Shown: positions 32,049 through 45,337 of the stretch, one piece after another | Position numbering within the stretch: the stretch's first letter is position 1 | Layout: the number at the start of each line of letters is the position of its first letter | Source of the DNA: Arbacia lixula | Taxonomy: Eukaryota > Echinodermata > Echinoidea > Arbacioida > Arbaciidae | Length of the DNA stretch: 64,000 nt | Assembly: GCA_963669155.1 (NCBI GenBank) | Contig: OZ022577.1 | Location: forward strand, 27,522,237 to 27,586,236 | Direction of reading: 5' to 3' | Translations under genes and position numbers: made by a program | The notes under the pieces: generated by a model | Told to the model about the DNA's origin: nothing | The model's input: the letters and a program-made list of their open reading frames with translations, nothing else | Database searches by the model: none

Positions 32049-32192
32049 GCCACGATTCTACAATCGGAAGTGCCTTCGACTGGAAATGTGACGTCACCTT
32101 CTTACACAAATGCTATGACCCGGTTTCTCTGATCCAGCCAGTCGCAGAGTCGTAAGACTGATTGGATCGTGTCATCTGCGGTGGCCTTTACC
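32049..32192 (+). repeat. Dispersed repeat family A, copy 3
   Basis: Includes CCAGTCGCAGAGTCGTAAGA then CTGATTGGATCGTGTCATCT, nearly the same as copy 1 at 8481-8520. Confidence 0.7.
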
Positions 32193-32399
32193 CCTCGTTT
32201 CGGCCGGCGCCTCGATGTGAATACAGTACGGGTGGTAGCTCGTGCCTGCTGCTAGCTAGGGGAGCAGTCGACTTGGCAATGCTTGAGGAGGCACTGCCCC
32301 GAGAATCGGGAGCCACTGGAGGATAGACATGCGGACACGCTTTGACTTTTAAATGAGTTCGGAGCTTTGCCGTTTGTAATAGGAGAGTGGTTGACCGGA

Positions 32400-32590
32400 C
32401 AGTACGGATGGGGAGCGTTGGGGAAGAGAAGGGGTGAGTCTGGGGGCGGGGGTAGAAGGGGTGAGTATGGGGGGCAGAAGGGATGAGTATGGGGGTAGAA
32501 GGGTAAGTATGGAGACGGGGGGGCGTAGAAGGGGTGAATATAAGGGGTAGAAGGGTGAGCATGGGGGGGGGGGGTAGAAAGAAAGAGTCG
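32400..32590 (+). repeat. G-rich minisatellite
   Basis: Imperfect units of the form GGGGGTAGAAGGGGTGAGTAT, about 18-30 bp each. On the other strand they give proline-rich frames, which I reject as genes. Confidence 0.85.
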
Positions 32591-34452
32591 GAAGGAGAGA
32601 ATGAAAGTTGTGGAATAGGATGAGAGCGGCGGGGACTGTGTAGAGCCAACAAATGAAAGGAATATACAATAATGAGTCGGGGAATAGGAAAGCAGTATTA
32701 AGGTAGCGTTGATCCTCATATTAAGTTGTCAGGTTATAACAGAGGAAAGGCACAATGCTCATGGCATAGAAAAACAGAGAGAGAAGGGGAGGAAGGCGGG
32801 TTAAAAGGTAACATGAAATGGCTCGTAAGGAATGAAGAAGAAGAAGAAGAACAAGAAGAGAGAAGCTAGAAAGACTGGACACGCATACATGCGAGGCTCG
32901 ATAGAGAATCCTGGGTGGCGGAAGTAAACATATACACTGAGAGGGCAAAATCTATTCAGATAAAGTTGACGTGCCTTTGACACCCGTCTTCTATTATAAA
33001 AACTTGAATAATGAATAGAAAAAACAGTTTTTAAAAAGCTTTTTCTTATTTTAACAGGTGCAATTGCATGCTTAGAACTTTGTCGATAGTTTTGTACAAT
33101 TCTTAACACTTAACATACGCATTATTTAGTTGACAGTTTTCATCCAGTGTACTTAAACCATCACCGGTAATCTGACAATTGTGACGGTGCAATACATATT
33201 TTGATGGATTGCATTTGCTATAATCCTGTCAAAGTAATAACGCATGCCGATGCAATTTGAATTCAAGCTCCCACGAACCAACGAACACAATGCTCTAAGG
33301 TACGTCGGAGCATTATCTTAATACGCAACTTGTCTGTAACGGATTAAAAACACATCGACCATCACTCTCGTCATCCGCCTCCGCTCGACGATTTTGAAGC
33401 AGCACTTCCCTGGCCTTCGTCGGACCCTTTTTTAAATTGAATTGGAGAGCCCGTGCTTTTTTCACATTCACCCTGTTTCAACCATGTACACGACCCCGTC
33501 CCCAACCCCTTTCTGTCCCTGTTAAGAGAGGTTGAGATACGGCATCCTGGCATGCAGTAGATGAATCTGATGCCCACGTTAACAAACACTCCCTTACTGC
33601 TTACTTCTCAGAGTTGTTCTAACGCGGAAAGTGCGTGTGCCAGTGCGAGTTCGTCGCTGCTGCACACACTTCGCGTCAGCCATCGATTATCGCCGCCCAA
33701 ACAGTTCGCTATCTTCCGAAGATAACCACAAAAGTATAGCACACACAGTGTGTCTCTCACCGCATCGTGTGGATTGGCGCTCATCGCATACAGCTCCCTC
33801 ACGTCGCGAGAAATTAACGGAAAAAAACAATGACGTGCAGATCTATTGGTTTTCATCGCGTTTGTGGTTTCATTTGCAAATGACAGCTTTTGCAAGCGTT
33901 TTGTTACTGCTAACGAGGAACAAAGTAACACCGGAGCAATCAATACGGCGGATTTCTGGTTTCTGATTTCTGACTCCTCTCTGGTTTCTATTTGAAAGAT
34001 CATTACTTTCATCTAATTGCTTAACCTAAGAAAATAAAGAGTATACAAATTTTACCGCGTGCGTATAAAGTTGAAGACAAAAAACAAACAAACAAGGAAG
34101 ATTCTTTTTCCCAGGGTGTAAATGCCACACGCATATGCACTGCGGGGAAACGGCGTAGGCCGAGGCTCTTGAAGTGTTACTCAGTCCCTGGAAAATCCAT
34201 TTAGCGAGCCGGTGTAAGAAGATTTTCTGACTCTAAGCTGAGGGTGTTATGCACAGGTAAGTCCCGCAGAAGAATTATGTAATTGTGTATTAGAGGCCTT
34301 GCGCAAAGGCGTTTAATGTCTCAAATTCGTTTTATGCAAAGGTCAAGCGCGCTCTGAGTGAGTGACAAGACAAGACTCTCTGTGTGTCAAGTAGTCTCTG
34401 TATGCTTTTGTCTGGGCCTCTTAAAGGGGTGTACTCAACCCCTGGGGGTGTA
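32591..34452. other. Intergenic block 6
   Basis: Purine-biased DNA to ~32930, then AT-rich DNA. A complex island lies at 33600-33970. Long frames exist there on both strands with no family motif. Confidence 0.4.
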
Positions 34453-34543
34453 GTAACCCTTTGTGTCACAGATGTGCATTTTGTCAACAATATTGCACGT
34501 CAATCCCATTGAACAGCGGTGTAACTGGCACACAAAGGGTTAA
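34453..34543. repeat. Small palindromic element family B, copy 2
   Basis: Starts TAACCCTTTGTGTCAC and ends CTGGCACACAAAGGGTTAA. The interior ATCCCATTGAACA is the reverse complement of the interior of copy 3, so the two are in opposite orientation. Confidence 0.75.
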
Positions 34544-34949
34544 GTGCTATTTGTTTTGTATAATCGTAGCTTCTTACCTACATGTACTAGACACTTTTGT
34601 CATTCTATTGTGTTTGCACAGGTGTCGTTAGAAAATTATTAACTTACTTTTCCGGAGCGCTAAACCTTGACCATCAAATGCTGATGCTATCTATAGGATC
34701 TAGGCTATAAAACGTTTTGAAACGTTACGTTAGACGCTTTGCAGTCCAACCAATCTGCCGAAATGACACAACCATTTCGTTTCCCTCTTGTTCATTTGTT
34801 GTGCCTTTAATAAAGGCATCTAGAGGAAAATTCTGTTGCATTTATCTTCGTCGTATGAGAGCCTCATTGAAACTCGTCCTATGTTTGATATTCAAAAATA
34901 TAGGCCTGCATGATGCATATCTCTTTATGCTCCACTGTCTTTCTGTCCC

Positions 34950-34994
34950 CCCCCCCCCTCTCTCTCTCTCCCCCTCTCTCCTGTTACCCCCACC

Positions 34995-35025
<31 letters not shown>

Positions 35026-35056
35026 TCCCCTATCTCTCTCCCTCTCTCTATCGCCC

Positions 35057-35111
<55 letters not shown>

Positions 35112-35115
35112 ACTA
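34950..35115. repeat. (CT)n microsatellite
   Basis: CT tracts with C-run interruptions. The serine/leucine frames over it are artefacts. Confidence 0.95.
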
Positions 35116-38100
35116 GCTGTCTCCCCCCCTGTAGTACCTTTTAGTTGTTGTTTCTGCGTTGAATACTTGCATGAAGATTACTCGGAAGGCTCGCCATCCT
35201 CTTCATTTGCACTTGATTGAATACCAATATGTTTTTATACTTGTATATCAAATGTATAAGATGAATACGATTAAGTAAACATGTCATCTCAATTATCATA
35301 AACATTTCATTGATGCGTGTTACCGTTGGTTATGCACACAATTAATATAGATCAGTGTTTTTGTGTGAATATGATGTGGTTGCGTGTTCATACGCTCGCA
35401 GGAGTATGGCGTTTAGTATAACCCTTTAAATACCAAGGAAACTGTTTTCTTCTGAGCTTTTGTGTGAATAACGTGTGCGAAATTGCCCTTATGATGCAAA
35501 AAGAGTTAAGGCTGAGTTGAATAAACACGAGGTGCATCATCGCCGAGGTAAAATAATGCTGGCGAGTGAGTCCTGTGAAATCATGCGGTTTAATCATCTC
35601 CGTTCAAGATGGCTCCGTGCATGGTGTTGCTGTTTTAGTAAGTCTTTAAAGTTATGAAGCTTGTTTAGAAGCGCGATATTATTATTAGAAGACGAAGCAT
35701 TTGGTGTTATTCATCCTCCATCAGTGATACATCTTTTTTTTACCACTTCTTGAGCGAGCTTGTATCTAAAATGTTCCTATTTCATGTAAGCCTTAATCAG
35801 AAAGAAAAATACATAACCAGAATATAAAATGGTCTATTCAATGATGAATCATATGATACTGATGTTCTCGATTTATTATTGTTTCCATGCGTTTCCTTGG
35901 ATACATGGTACCTCGTTTGCGTGTGATGGTTTTCTGTTGTATTAAAATGCATATAATAGAAATACAAGGATTGCATTCGGGAGACAAACCGTGTACTAGT
36001 TGATTGTCCTTTCAATCTGAATTAGTTGTGAAGTAGCTTCACCTCCCAAACATTAAAGGTGATATATTTTAAAATACGTGATATAAAATATGGCAAAATG
36101 GTTGCAGAATGCGATTAATAAAGATATACGTTTTTTTTTTGTTATATGATATATTATGTTCTGTCACTTTTGATCCATCCTGCCCTACCAGTTTAATTTC
36201 CTTAATCATGCGCATGGAGAGAAAAAAAACACTCTAAAACGTCGTCAAAATTGCCAATAACGTTGGGGGGAAGAGATCGCTATGTTAATTGGCCGGTGTG
36301 TGTTGTTTGCGCACGGGACCCTAATCTATTTAACTAATGCATGCTTATAGAATGTGCAGGGTTCCGATTAGATCTAATGGGGCAGTATGTGTAGGGAACA
36401 AGGTGATATGGCGGTGAGAGAAGGGGGAGGAAATGGGAGGAAGAGAAGGTGAGGTGGTATACATAATTGTTTACACATACATAATATACATTGATATGTT
36501 TATAGTTTATGATAGATAACAAATGATAAAGTAGGTAGGGAGATAGGTAGATAAGTAGCTAAATACATAAAGAAACGAATAGATACAATGACAGAATCTG
36601 TTAGCTCGGCATGGTCGAAAACACACTCGGCTGCGCTTCGTGTGTTTAAAACCATACAAAGTGATCCTGCGTACACAATTCGTACCAACCCACTTAAACC
36701 TGTAAAGCATCTGTTTATATGCAGTACTAAAGTATTGAAAGAGTAAGGATTGATAGATATATACATGTACAGACAAATGAGTGGATGAAAACAATCAACG
36801 GTATAATGGGAAAGGATACAACAGATGAAAGGAGGGACGGAGCTAGGGTGGAGATACAGGTGCCAAAGGGGGAGGAAGGGGGGGGGGAGGGGTGAAGAGA
36901 AAGAATTAGGGAGGGGATCCATACTTAGCCGTCGCGATTGCGTAATCATGGCTCTGTGTAGAATGCATGGCGCGTTGATGCTGCTAGGAGAGGTTGAAGG
37001 GTCTACAGATTTATTATTAAAACATTTCAACACGTCATAATTATGTTTGAAGTCAAGTGTGCGCACCACTTGTAAAGGCATGGGTGACAACATGATCATT
37101 CTGGTTCGCGACAAAATCTTTATAAACCAAAGAAATTAAAAATCATATTGGGGAAAAACACGGATCCGACAAGCATTTTGGCAATTGATATGTTGCCTAG
37201 CAACGGAGGATTTTCATCTGTAACATATTGTTGCACAAAATGTTCCCGAATTTGGACAGGATTTCCGTTTGGCCATGCCATGGCATGCATGAAGACGCTT
37301 CGATCTATGAGAAGGTGAGGGCATAGACAAGAAGGCTTTGCACAGAAAGCTAAATCCTTTCACCCGCTTTGGTTTGGGAGTCACTCGATACACACGTTCA
37401 CATCCGTTTGGTGCAGGTTGATCTGTGTACGTATCTATTAGAACTACACAACCTACACTTTTCCGAGTGAACAACGGATTGATTTATTCATCAGAAATAA
37501 CCTTCAAAATCGATTCATGTTTGAATGCCGATACAGCTGATTGATGTTAGGAGTTGAAAACTGCCAATATTTCTACATTCATGAATAAATCCGTCTTTGA
37601 ACCCTTTTAAACAAGACTTATTTTCTAAAGCACATTTGCACGAACATTCTGACTTCTAACGCGTATTTAATGTGAACTCACGTCATAAGGTCACGTGACT
37701 CGTTTCAGGTCACAGGTGTTTTCTCAGCATTTCTGCTCACTGCACTGCACAGGAAATTCTCGAGTGGAAATAGAAGCTTGTTTAGAATTCAAAATCAGGA
37801 GAAGTTCTCAGAGCGTACGCTGCCGCGCAAGATCAACACAGCACGAATAGAAGTTCATGAATCGAAGATGTATGTTTGAGGACGGAGTGGGAGGAAGGGG
37901 GTGGGGGTGGGGGTGCTAGAGGCGAGCTCGGCACGGAGGCAGTGGTACAAGCATGGGTGAAAGGGGCAATGAAGATATACAGCAGATCAATGGCCGAAAT
38001 AAGAGTTGAAATCAGTGATTTCATCTGAAAACATCCATTTCCTTAAAAAAAAAAAACATCTAAATATTACATTTTATACAAAGCTGAAAGTTTAATTCAT

Positions 38101-38815
38101 ACATTTGTCACTTACATAATTCAACATCAATCTATATCTTGGAAAAAACATTCCCTAGGATTCATGAAGGTGTGAGAGAAGACAAGGTATCCAGAAATGA
38201 AACAACCCTACTGCTACAGTTGTCGCTACTACACGACTCTTCTTGGCTCCCCTTTTCTGCTAGATTTTCTCCTTGTTTTTCGTTGTCTTGCTATCTCACG
38301 TCTTGTTGCATCTGTTGGCATGGTGTTGTCGTCATCGTCATCTTCGCCGTTCTGTTTTCCTTATTCCTCAGTCTTATAACGGTGATGAAGACTTATCTTT
38401 TTATCATTTAAGTGATGATCAAAATCGACATAAATATCGCCATTCCCATTACAATCTTCACTTTTCAATATCAACAACAACATTCATTCAATTCCGCTCT
38501 GAGGATTGTCAGACATGTACTGCAATCGAATTTAACTACATGGAATAAATTCTCTGCTACCGCACTTGTCAATTCTATATGATTTTTCCCGGGTGTGCTT
38601 TATCTCGTCTGCGCTATTATTCCCGCGTCTATCAAATTACCATCCAACGAGCATCGCTTTGGGGTGAATATCTCCATATCAAACGTCTCACCTGGTTCTC
38701 AGATATTGGCAATAATAACTCTGGCTTGCTGCCTGATATTGCATGCTTACCAAGGCAGCCCTGGGGATCCGAGATGATGTGCAGCATTGTTATTGCGGGT
38801 GTCGTTGAAGGGTGT
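35116..38815. other. Intergenic block 7
   Basis: No recognised gene. Holds a small hairpin (36612-36654), a G/A-rich stretch near 36830-36920 and a complex island at 38560-38790. The island includes TATTGGCAATAATAAC and TTGCATGCTTACCAAGG. Confidence 0.4.
36612..36654. repeat. Small hairpin with CTCGGCTGCGCTTCG centre
   Basis: TGGTCGAAAACACA pairs with TGTGTTTAAAACCA around the centre. It is related to the hairpin at 19678-19794. Confidence 0.65.
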
Positions 38816-40054
38816 AACCGCCCCCCCCCCTCTTTCTCCCTCCCCTTCACCCCCTCCCCGTCATCCTCAATTACCATTATGAATAAGCAATATCGTAACA
38901 TTAATAGGGACATTCATACACACCGAAATCAGTGAGATTTAAACATCAATGTTCCGATCTCAGTCAAATTCTCCTCAGTATTTGCTCAAATATGAACGCA
39001 CCTATTATCACGAATGTTAGCGCAACTACAATTGTGTCGGAATGCACACACCCACCCACCAAACCCAACTATCCTACTGTAATTAGCGGTAGCCGTCGGC
39101 GAATTAAAACCCTTGTCGGTAACCCAATTCCCCCCCCCCCCCTTCCCCTTCCCCCTTCACTTCGGCTTGAAAGAAGCCAATAGAGATGACCTTTGTAATT
39201 TACCTTTCAGGTGACCATTATATGTCTGCAAATAGTTTTTCCTTTCGACATGTTCGTCTTCATCTTTGATTTTCAGCCGGCCAGCTAGCGACTGTCTATA
39301 GATATAATGCTGATTGTTAAAGCTCTATAATCATGACGCCTTATTTGTTCAGATAGGTAGGATTCAACGAATGGAATATCATGCCGTATTATAGGACGCA
39401 ATTATCATACATGATTATTGATTTTGTCCCCAAATCAATATAATAAAGTAGGATAAAGGATTTCAACTGACTACTCTATAGAAATGTTGGAATCATTTGG
39501 ACATTTTCTGTGCCAAAACATAATTTATAGCAAACAATCACAAATCAAAAAGATTTTGAAAGAAAATTCATGTACTTATAATGCATTTAGACCGCAAGTT
39601 GATAAACAACACTTGTCTTTTTTTTTGTAATGTAAATGCTTTGGGCCGTAATAATAGAATATAAATTTCATAAACTTCATGTATATAGCGCATAGCAAAC
39701 ACAAGTTTCTTTAAGCGCGGCCTCAGTAAAATGTAATCGTAATGATAACAAAAATGGGTTTAATTATATCACGTAAATAGGTGGAATTATGCGATTGGCC
39801 GAGCTCGTGAAGGACCATTAGCAGCAATTTCTGAAGTCGTTGTCATCAAGACCTTCTTCGTTGATCACCCTGGCGTCTTCGACGAATAATGCATTGTCCT
39901 TTCCATTATTCAGTTCTTTATCACAAGCACGCTGGCAAAGGGTTGATAGGTCTAAACATTGGAGACGTGTGGGCACGGTCAGCGCTACGAGAACGTGTCA
40001 TATGTAATGTTGAACAGTGTAACCTGGAGAGAAAGACCGCTCGATGGAAACGAC
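38816..40054. other. Intergenic block 8
   Basis: C homopolymers near 38820 and 39130. Otherwise AT-rich, with nothing recognised. Confidence 0.4.
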
Positions 40055-40300
40055 AAATGCGGTCTTTATGAGCTGGTGGTCTTTAATGCAGGTTTTGTAC
40101 ATGTTTACTACAATTTTTCAATGAAGACACTGTTCCACAGAAATAAATAAATTAGTCTTTATAGACAGATGGTCTTTATACACAGGTGGTTGCTAAAGCA
40201 GGTTTCTTTGATTAAAGTTTAATTGAGAAACACTGTTCAAGGGTAATAACAAATGTGTTCTTTATAGACAGGTGGTCTCTAAAGCAGCCTTTACTGAATG
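40055..40300 (+). repeat. Tandem repeat, ~100-bp unit
   Basis: Three diverged units start at about 40055, 40150 and 40251. Each has the form GTCTTTATAGACAGGTGGTC, then TTTAAAGCAGG, then a GACACTGTTC-like or AACACTGTTC end. Confidence 0.75.
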
Positions 40301-42339
40301 AGTATACAACATACTCTCTGAAGTTATATTGTCGAAACTATGTTAAGCGTCGCAACAGGTACATGTGCGTGTATGGGTCTTTAACACTTTGCATGAATGC
40401 TAAGGGATTCTGTATTGACGGAATGGCGAAAAAGAGCAATAAACCAGCATGAGGGTAAGAGGAGGTAACAAATCAAATAATAATGACAGACCAAATGGTA
40501 TTATTACGGAGAGTTACAGCAGAACAAAGATTATTATGTCACTCAATATTTATGTCACTCAATTTTTTGATCTTGTCAAACAAGGAGGAATCAAACGCAG
40601 TTATCCATCTCACTGACAGGCCTGAGAAAAATGCAATGACATTTTGATAATATTGTTCTTTGAATAATTCTGCGAATTCTGAATAGACGGCCACAAGTTC
40701 CCTTCACGACTAAGCGTTATGGCACGAAGTCACCTTTTAAAAGGTGCGGGGACTCCTTGTTTTATTCAACAGTTGACTCGAGTTCACCGCAAGCGTTCTC
40801 CTTTCATATAATTATGACACGTAAAGGATCGCCTCAACAAACTACGTACCCTTTGTGACAATGTAACTCCCTCGTTACCATCCATTGAGAGTCCCATGCC
40901 AATTACAACACATTATATTGCGCATGGGATAGAGAGAGTAAAAGATAAGTTGCCTGACATGATTTTGAAAAAATAAATGTATATATAGTGGCATTTCGGG
41001 ATTACTGGCGTCCCCTTTAGCTCTACGCCTGTGCAGAATGTTTTTTTGTTGTTTTTTTTTTTGGGGGGGGGGCATGATATGGGATGTAATCGCTGCCAAT
41101 AATAGGGGCGCAACCCCGCCCGGCGCCCCATAGACCCGCGCCGCTTCTTTATTCGTGTGTTTTCTCTCGGATATTCAGAATTCATTTCGCAAATGTTAAG
41201 CGGTGAAAAAAAATCATACACATGAGTTAAAATTCGTTAGCACCTACACGTACATCTTTCTTCTCCTACTCTTGTTTGGTTGTTACTTGAAACCACAGGA
41301 GCTGCCGCGTGTAGTTTGTGGTGGATAATGAATTCCGCCTACACAATGTTATTTCAACTTTACTTTGTGAACCCGAATCCCCAGCGAACGTCATTATTTC
41401 CCTGCTGGCATGATGTAGTGCAATACCCATGCTTTTCACATTGTGAAGATGGTTGTTTAGCGTAGAAGCAATACTAGTTCTCGGCATAAATAATGTTAAA
41501 TGACCCCCCCCCCCCACCCCCTCCCCTCTCCTCTTGACCTACGATTGTATAGCCGCAAGACGATCCGAAAATATTATATGCTCTCCAGGAAGGGAAAAAT
41601 TGTTTCATTTGCCGTATATAATTCACTGACATACTATAGCAATATCATTTATTAATTCATGCCAACTACATATCTCAACAGTATGTACATCATGCAATGA
41701 TATTTCATATATATGAATAATACCCACAAACAAACTTACAGGAACGTGATGAGAGCTGCCGGGGAGGAGATATAATTTGCATCCAAGTTATATCTCTTAA
41801 TCATTCTCAGTCGTACCTCCTCCATCATTTTCCACTTACGCCTACCCTTGTCTTCCTTTATTCACATCAGTGCATTTTCTTCTCTGTACACTAAGAACAG
41901 CCTGAGAATTATCTGTTAGAAATGAGATACAATTACATATTTTCAAATATCAATATGCCCATGCACACATGCCTCTAGGAAGTTATCTATTCCTGTTCGT
42001 TTATCTAAGGCATTTTCCAGTTGTCTTTCACACAGGCCGATCAGATATTAAGCATGTTTAATGCTCCCGGGACATTATACGGTGCTGATTATGAATGCAC
42101 AACCTATTTTCCATGCTAACAGTGACTGACGTCAAATGAAAGATGGATGGCCTTCGTCATTTTCAATTACAGCCCGCTCACTTATCACGGGTTTCCCGAG
42201 CTATAGTGCGCATTCCCATGGTGTGGCTGCTTCTCTCTGAATCTTCCCTTCGCTGCTAAGACCTCGTAATACGATATGTATTGACACATAAGATAATTGA
42301 TCGTTCTTTTATGACATTTTATTTGTCTTTCCCGACGCT
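40301..42339. other. Intergenic block 9
   Basis: AT-rich, with homopolymer runs near 41053-41071 and 41505-41514. No gene recognised. Confidence 0.4.
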
Positions 42340-42620
42340 AAATCAGACTGATGCGGTGATATAGAGCGAAACTAACGATATCTGACGTAAGAGGGCTACT
42401 GGGATGGCGGATGCACGGCGGCCAGATTGTCTGCTACGACCGTAACGTATTCCTACTATCTTTGCTTCAATTTGTCGCCCTCCATCGTACGACGCCCGTC
42501 GTTCCGCGTGCCAGCTTATCGGGCTACGACCGACGAATTGGTCTAATTGATGGCCGATCACTTTCGCATCGAAGGCGCCTAATTTACACTTGTTTCGATT
42601 TGGGAGAGGAGAAGGAGGCG
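42340..42620. other. Complex GC-richer island
   Basis: Non-repetitive CG-containing sequence with open frames on both strands (42343-42561 minus, 42411-42713 plus). No domain recognised. Candidate conserved element or exon. Confidence 0.25.
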
Positions 42621-43260
42621 TATGTGCTTGTGTGCGTGGTTCTACATGTCCATGTGTTCATGTGTGCATATGTGTGTCTTTATGTGTTTGTGCGTGATTG
42701 TACGTATGTTTGAGTGTGTGTTGTATGTGTGCGTATTCTAGTATTTTTAACAAAGGACAAACGTTTGGTCTCTTGGATGAAGTGGGCCTTTGCTTTTTGC
42801 TGGAAAGCGGTCAAGATGACGTGAGAGGATAGGCCGAGATGGAGGGTCATAAGAGGAAGACACATGTCAGGGGGAAAAAGGGCAATAGGATATAAAGGGG
42901 GTAAGAAAGGGATGAGAGGGAAGAGGAAAGGAAAGACGGCAAGAGTTTTCAGGGGAGGAGGGGATGACGAGACGGGAAAGGGGAGGTGAGAAAAGGGGTT
43001 GGGAAGGGAGGGATTGAGTGGGAACGGAGGGTTAAAGACAAGAGGGGAGAATGGGAGGGAAACAAGCAGATATGAAGAAGATCGGGGGATGGAGGAGGGG
43101 AGGCATGTGGGGGGGGGGGTGAGATGGAAAGGGGTAGGTGGAAGAACGCGGCGGGGATTGGCTTGGAAAGCGAGAGGAAAATACGTGATGAGGAGAAAGG
43201 GAGGAACAGATGGCAGAGGTGTGGGTAGAACTCAGGGACTTGAGGACGAGTGAAATTAAC
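42621..43260. repeat. TG-rich then purine-rich tract
   Basis: Imperfect (TG)n at about 42625-42735, then GGGA/GAGG-rich DNA from 42890 to 43220. The latter could form triplex structures. Confidence 0.75.
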
Positions 43261-45337
43261 GTCTGCACGACACGTTGAATGTAAAACATTGAACATAATC
43301 AAATAACGTCAAAGATAGCATTATCAAGGAAGCAATTGAAGTTAGTTTGAAAGAAAAAAAAAAGAATGCCAAGATTTGAAAGAGCAACTAATTCTTTATC
43401 TGAAACAAAATATTCCATGAAGCTTATTGTGAGTGTTCTTGTATGGCTATTTGTTTTTTGCATTTAATTCCTGTAGTATATATGTATATCTCATGTATAT
43501 GATGGCCTGTTTGCTTATGGACTTCTCACACAACGATACCAGTAGTAATGAAAGCATGTAATTTATATTCTCGGCTTTTTTCTTTAAGGCGTTACTTATG
43601 TTTCTGCTTATTATACTTTCGACCTTTATAACTTGGTAAGATGAGCTTGCTCACAACGTTGATCACTGATGTGTTATATCGCTGTTTTGCCACCAAGAGT
43701 ATATTGACTGATCGTGTACAGCCCTTTCAAATCGAAAATAACGGCTCAATTTCAGTCCACCAACCAATCCAAACCAAACGATGGCAATGATCAAACGCAC
43801 TCCGAATCAATGAATAATTGTAAAAAATACGTCCCTGGAAATCGACATGATTTTCAAATGAGCAAATATAGTTGTATTTCTCAAGGTCGTATATAGACCA
43901 ACGCCTTTGGCCTGCTTTGTGTGACCCGTCGTCACCTTGTCTTGATATATTTACCAAAACCCTTAAGCCTCTTAGGACCAAGGTGTGAATATAACACTGA
44001 TTTATAAAGCGGTGGTGAGCCCATGGTTATGAGAGGGTTGAACAAGACTTTTGCCCCGAGGCGCAATATCATTGTGAAGATCGATCGGAGCTATCAACAT
44101 GTCTGACGCCGAGTAGCTAAAGGTATCATTGGTGAGACGACAATCGACTGATCATAAGGGAACCTTACACTTAGGAGGTACCCCCCCCCCCACGTCCCTT
44201 CGGGCACCAAGAGCCTTCCAAGATATTACGCGGACGACCGACTTCCTCCTCTCGTTCTTGAGGAAGTCCGTTGAGACACAGAAACCGAAACAAGGACGGT
44301 CTCGCTGTGTGAGCATTACATCACCCTGCTTTAGATCTGTGCTCGTTACAGATGCTGAGGAAATGTTTCTTAGCTGATCGAGAATCTAGACGGCCGCAAA
44401 TCCTAGAGATTGCTCAAGAGACCCTGCTCCTTGTCCAAAGACATCGCATGTAAGACATTCACTTTAAGACGAAGTGGGTTATTAAAGCAATTTCGCACAT
44501 CTACGAAACGGTTCTCTTGCATAAAACAAAATTGGGTTATCTTTTCTTTCTGTGTTGACGCATTTCTATTTTTTTTTACAAAACCTTTCAAAAGTTAAAG
44601 ATTTTCTTATGAGCCTATTCTTTACGTTCATCCTTTCTTTACCACATTCATCAGCTTTATAACTAGTTGAACATTACACATTATGACCTAAAATTTAAAA
44701 TCCAGAATAGTTGTAGGCAATTATTAATCAGACCAAGTGTTGTCCTTGTACTCGGTCATATACATGTTCAATTACCAATGCCGAGCCAGAAGTTATATCG
44801 TCAAACAATTTTATCATCACCATCTTACAACATTATGTTTGACCGATCCTGTCCAGCAATTCCTCAGACATAATGTGCCGTTTCATATAATTTTCTTTTA
44901 CTGGATTGAATTTCACTCCGAATTTTACTATCACACGAGACAAATAGGTCACAGAATAGAAACTATGAATCGACATAGCAATCTTCTTCTTCTGATAGTG
45001 CCGTTATCTAGTGAAAAGAACGACCATTTTTGTCAATTAGTTCTGTTCTGCGTGATTTATTAGTTCAAGAGTCGACATCCCACTCCATTCTGCGAACCTC
45101 TTGATGTTTGTGCTCCGATGTATTCCTCTTGTTCTTTTCCCTACACTTTCCCTGTCAGAGTTAGTCCCTCTTTTCGTAGACAGTGTCCAAGGAACTCGGT
45201 TGATGAGTTTTTATTTTTGTCAGCAGCTTCATGTTGGTATTCACTCTGATCAGAGCATTTTCATTTGATGTAAGACTTGCCCAACTTATTTTCATCATTA
45301 TTTCTAGGGACCACATCTCTGACGCACTGTTCCCCTT
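43261..45337. other. Intergenic block 10
   Basis: Mostly AT-rich. A complex island at 44120-44400 contains an inverted ACTTCCTC/GAGGAAGT pair. No gene. Confidence 0.4.

Noticed and set aside
32188..32719. Two overlapping ~155-codon proline-rich frames on the minus strand
   Set aside because: Produced by the G-rich minisatellite at 32.4-32.6 kb. No domain and no splice context.
36500..37114. 204-codon minus-strand frame, one of the longest outside simple-sequence tracts
   Set aside because: Passes through AT-rich DNA and a hairpin, with no recognisable domain and competing frames on both strands.
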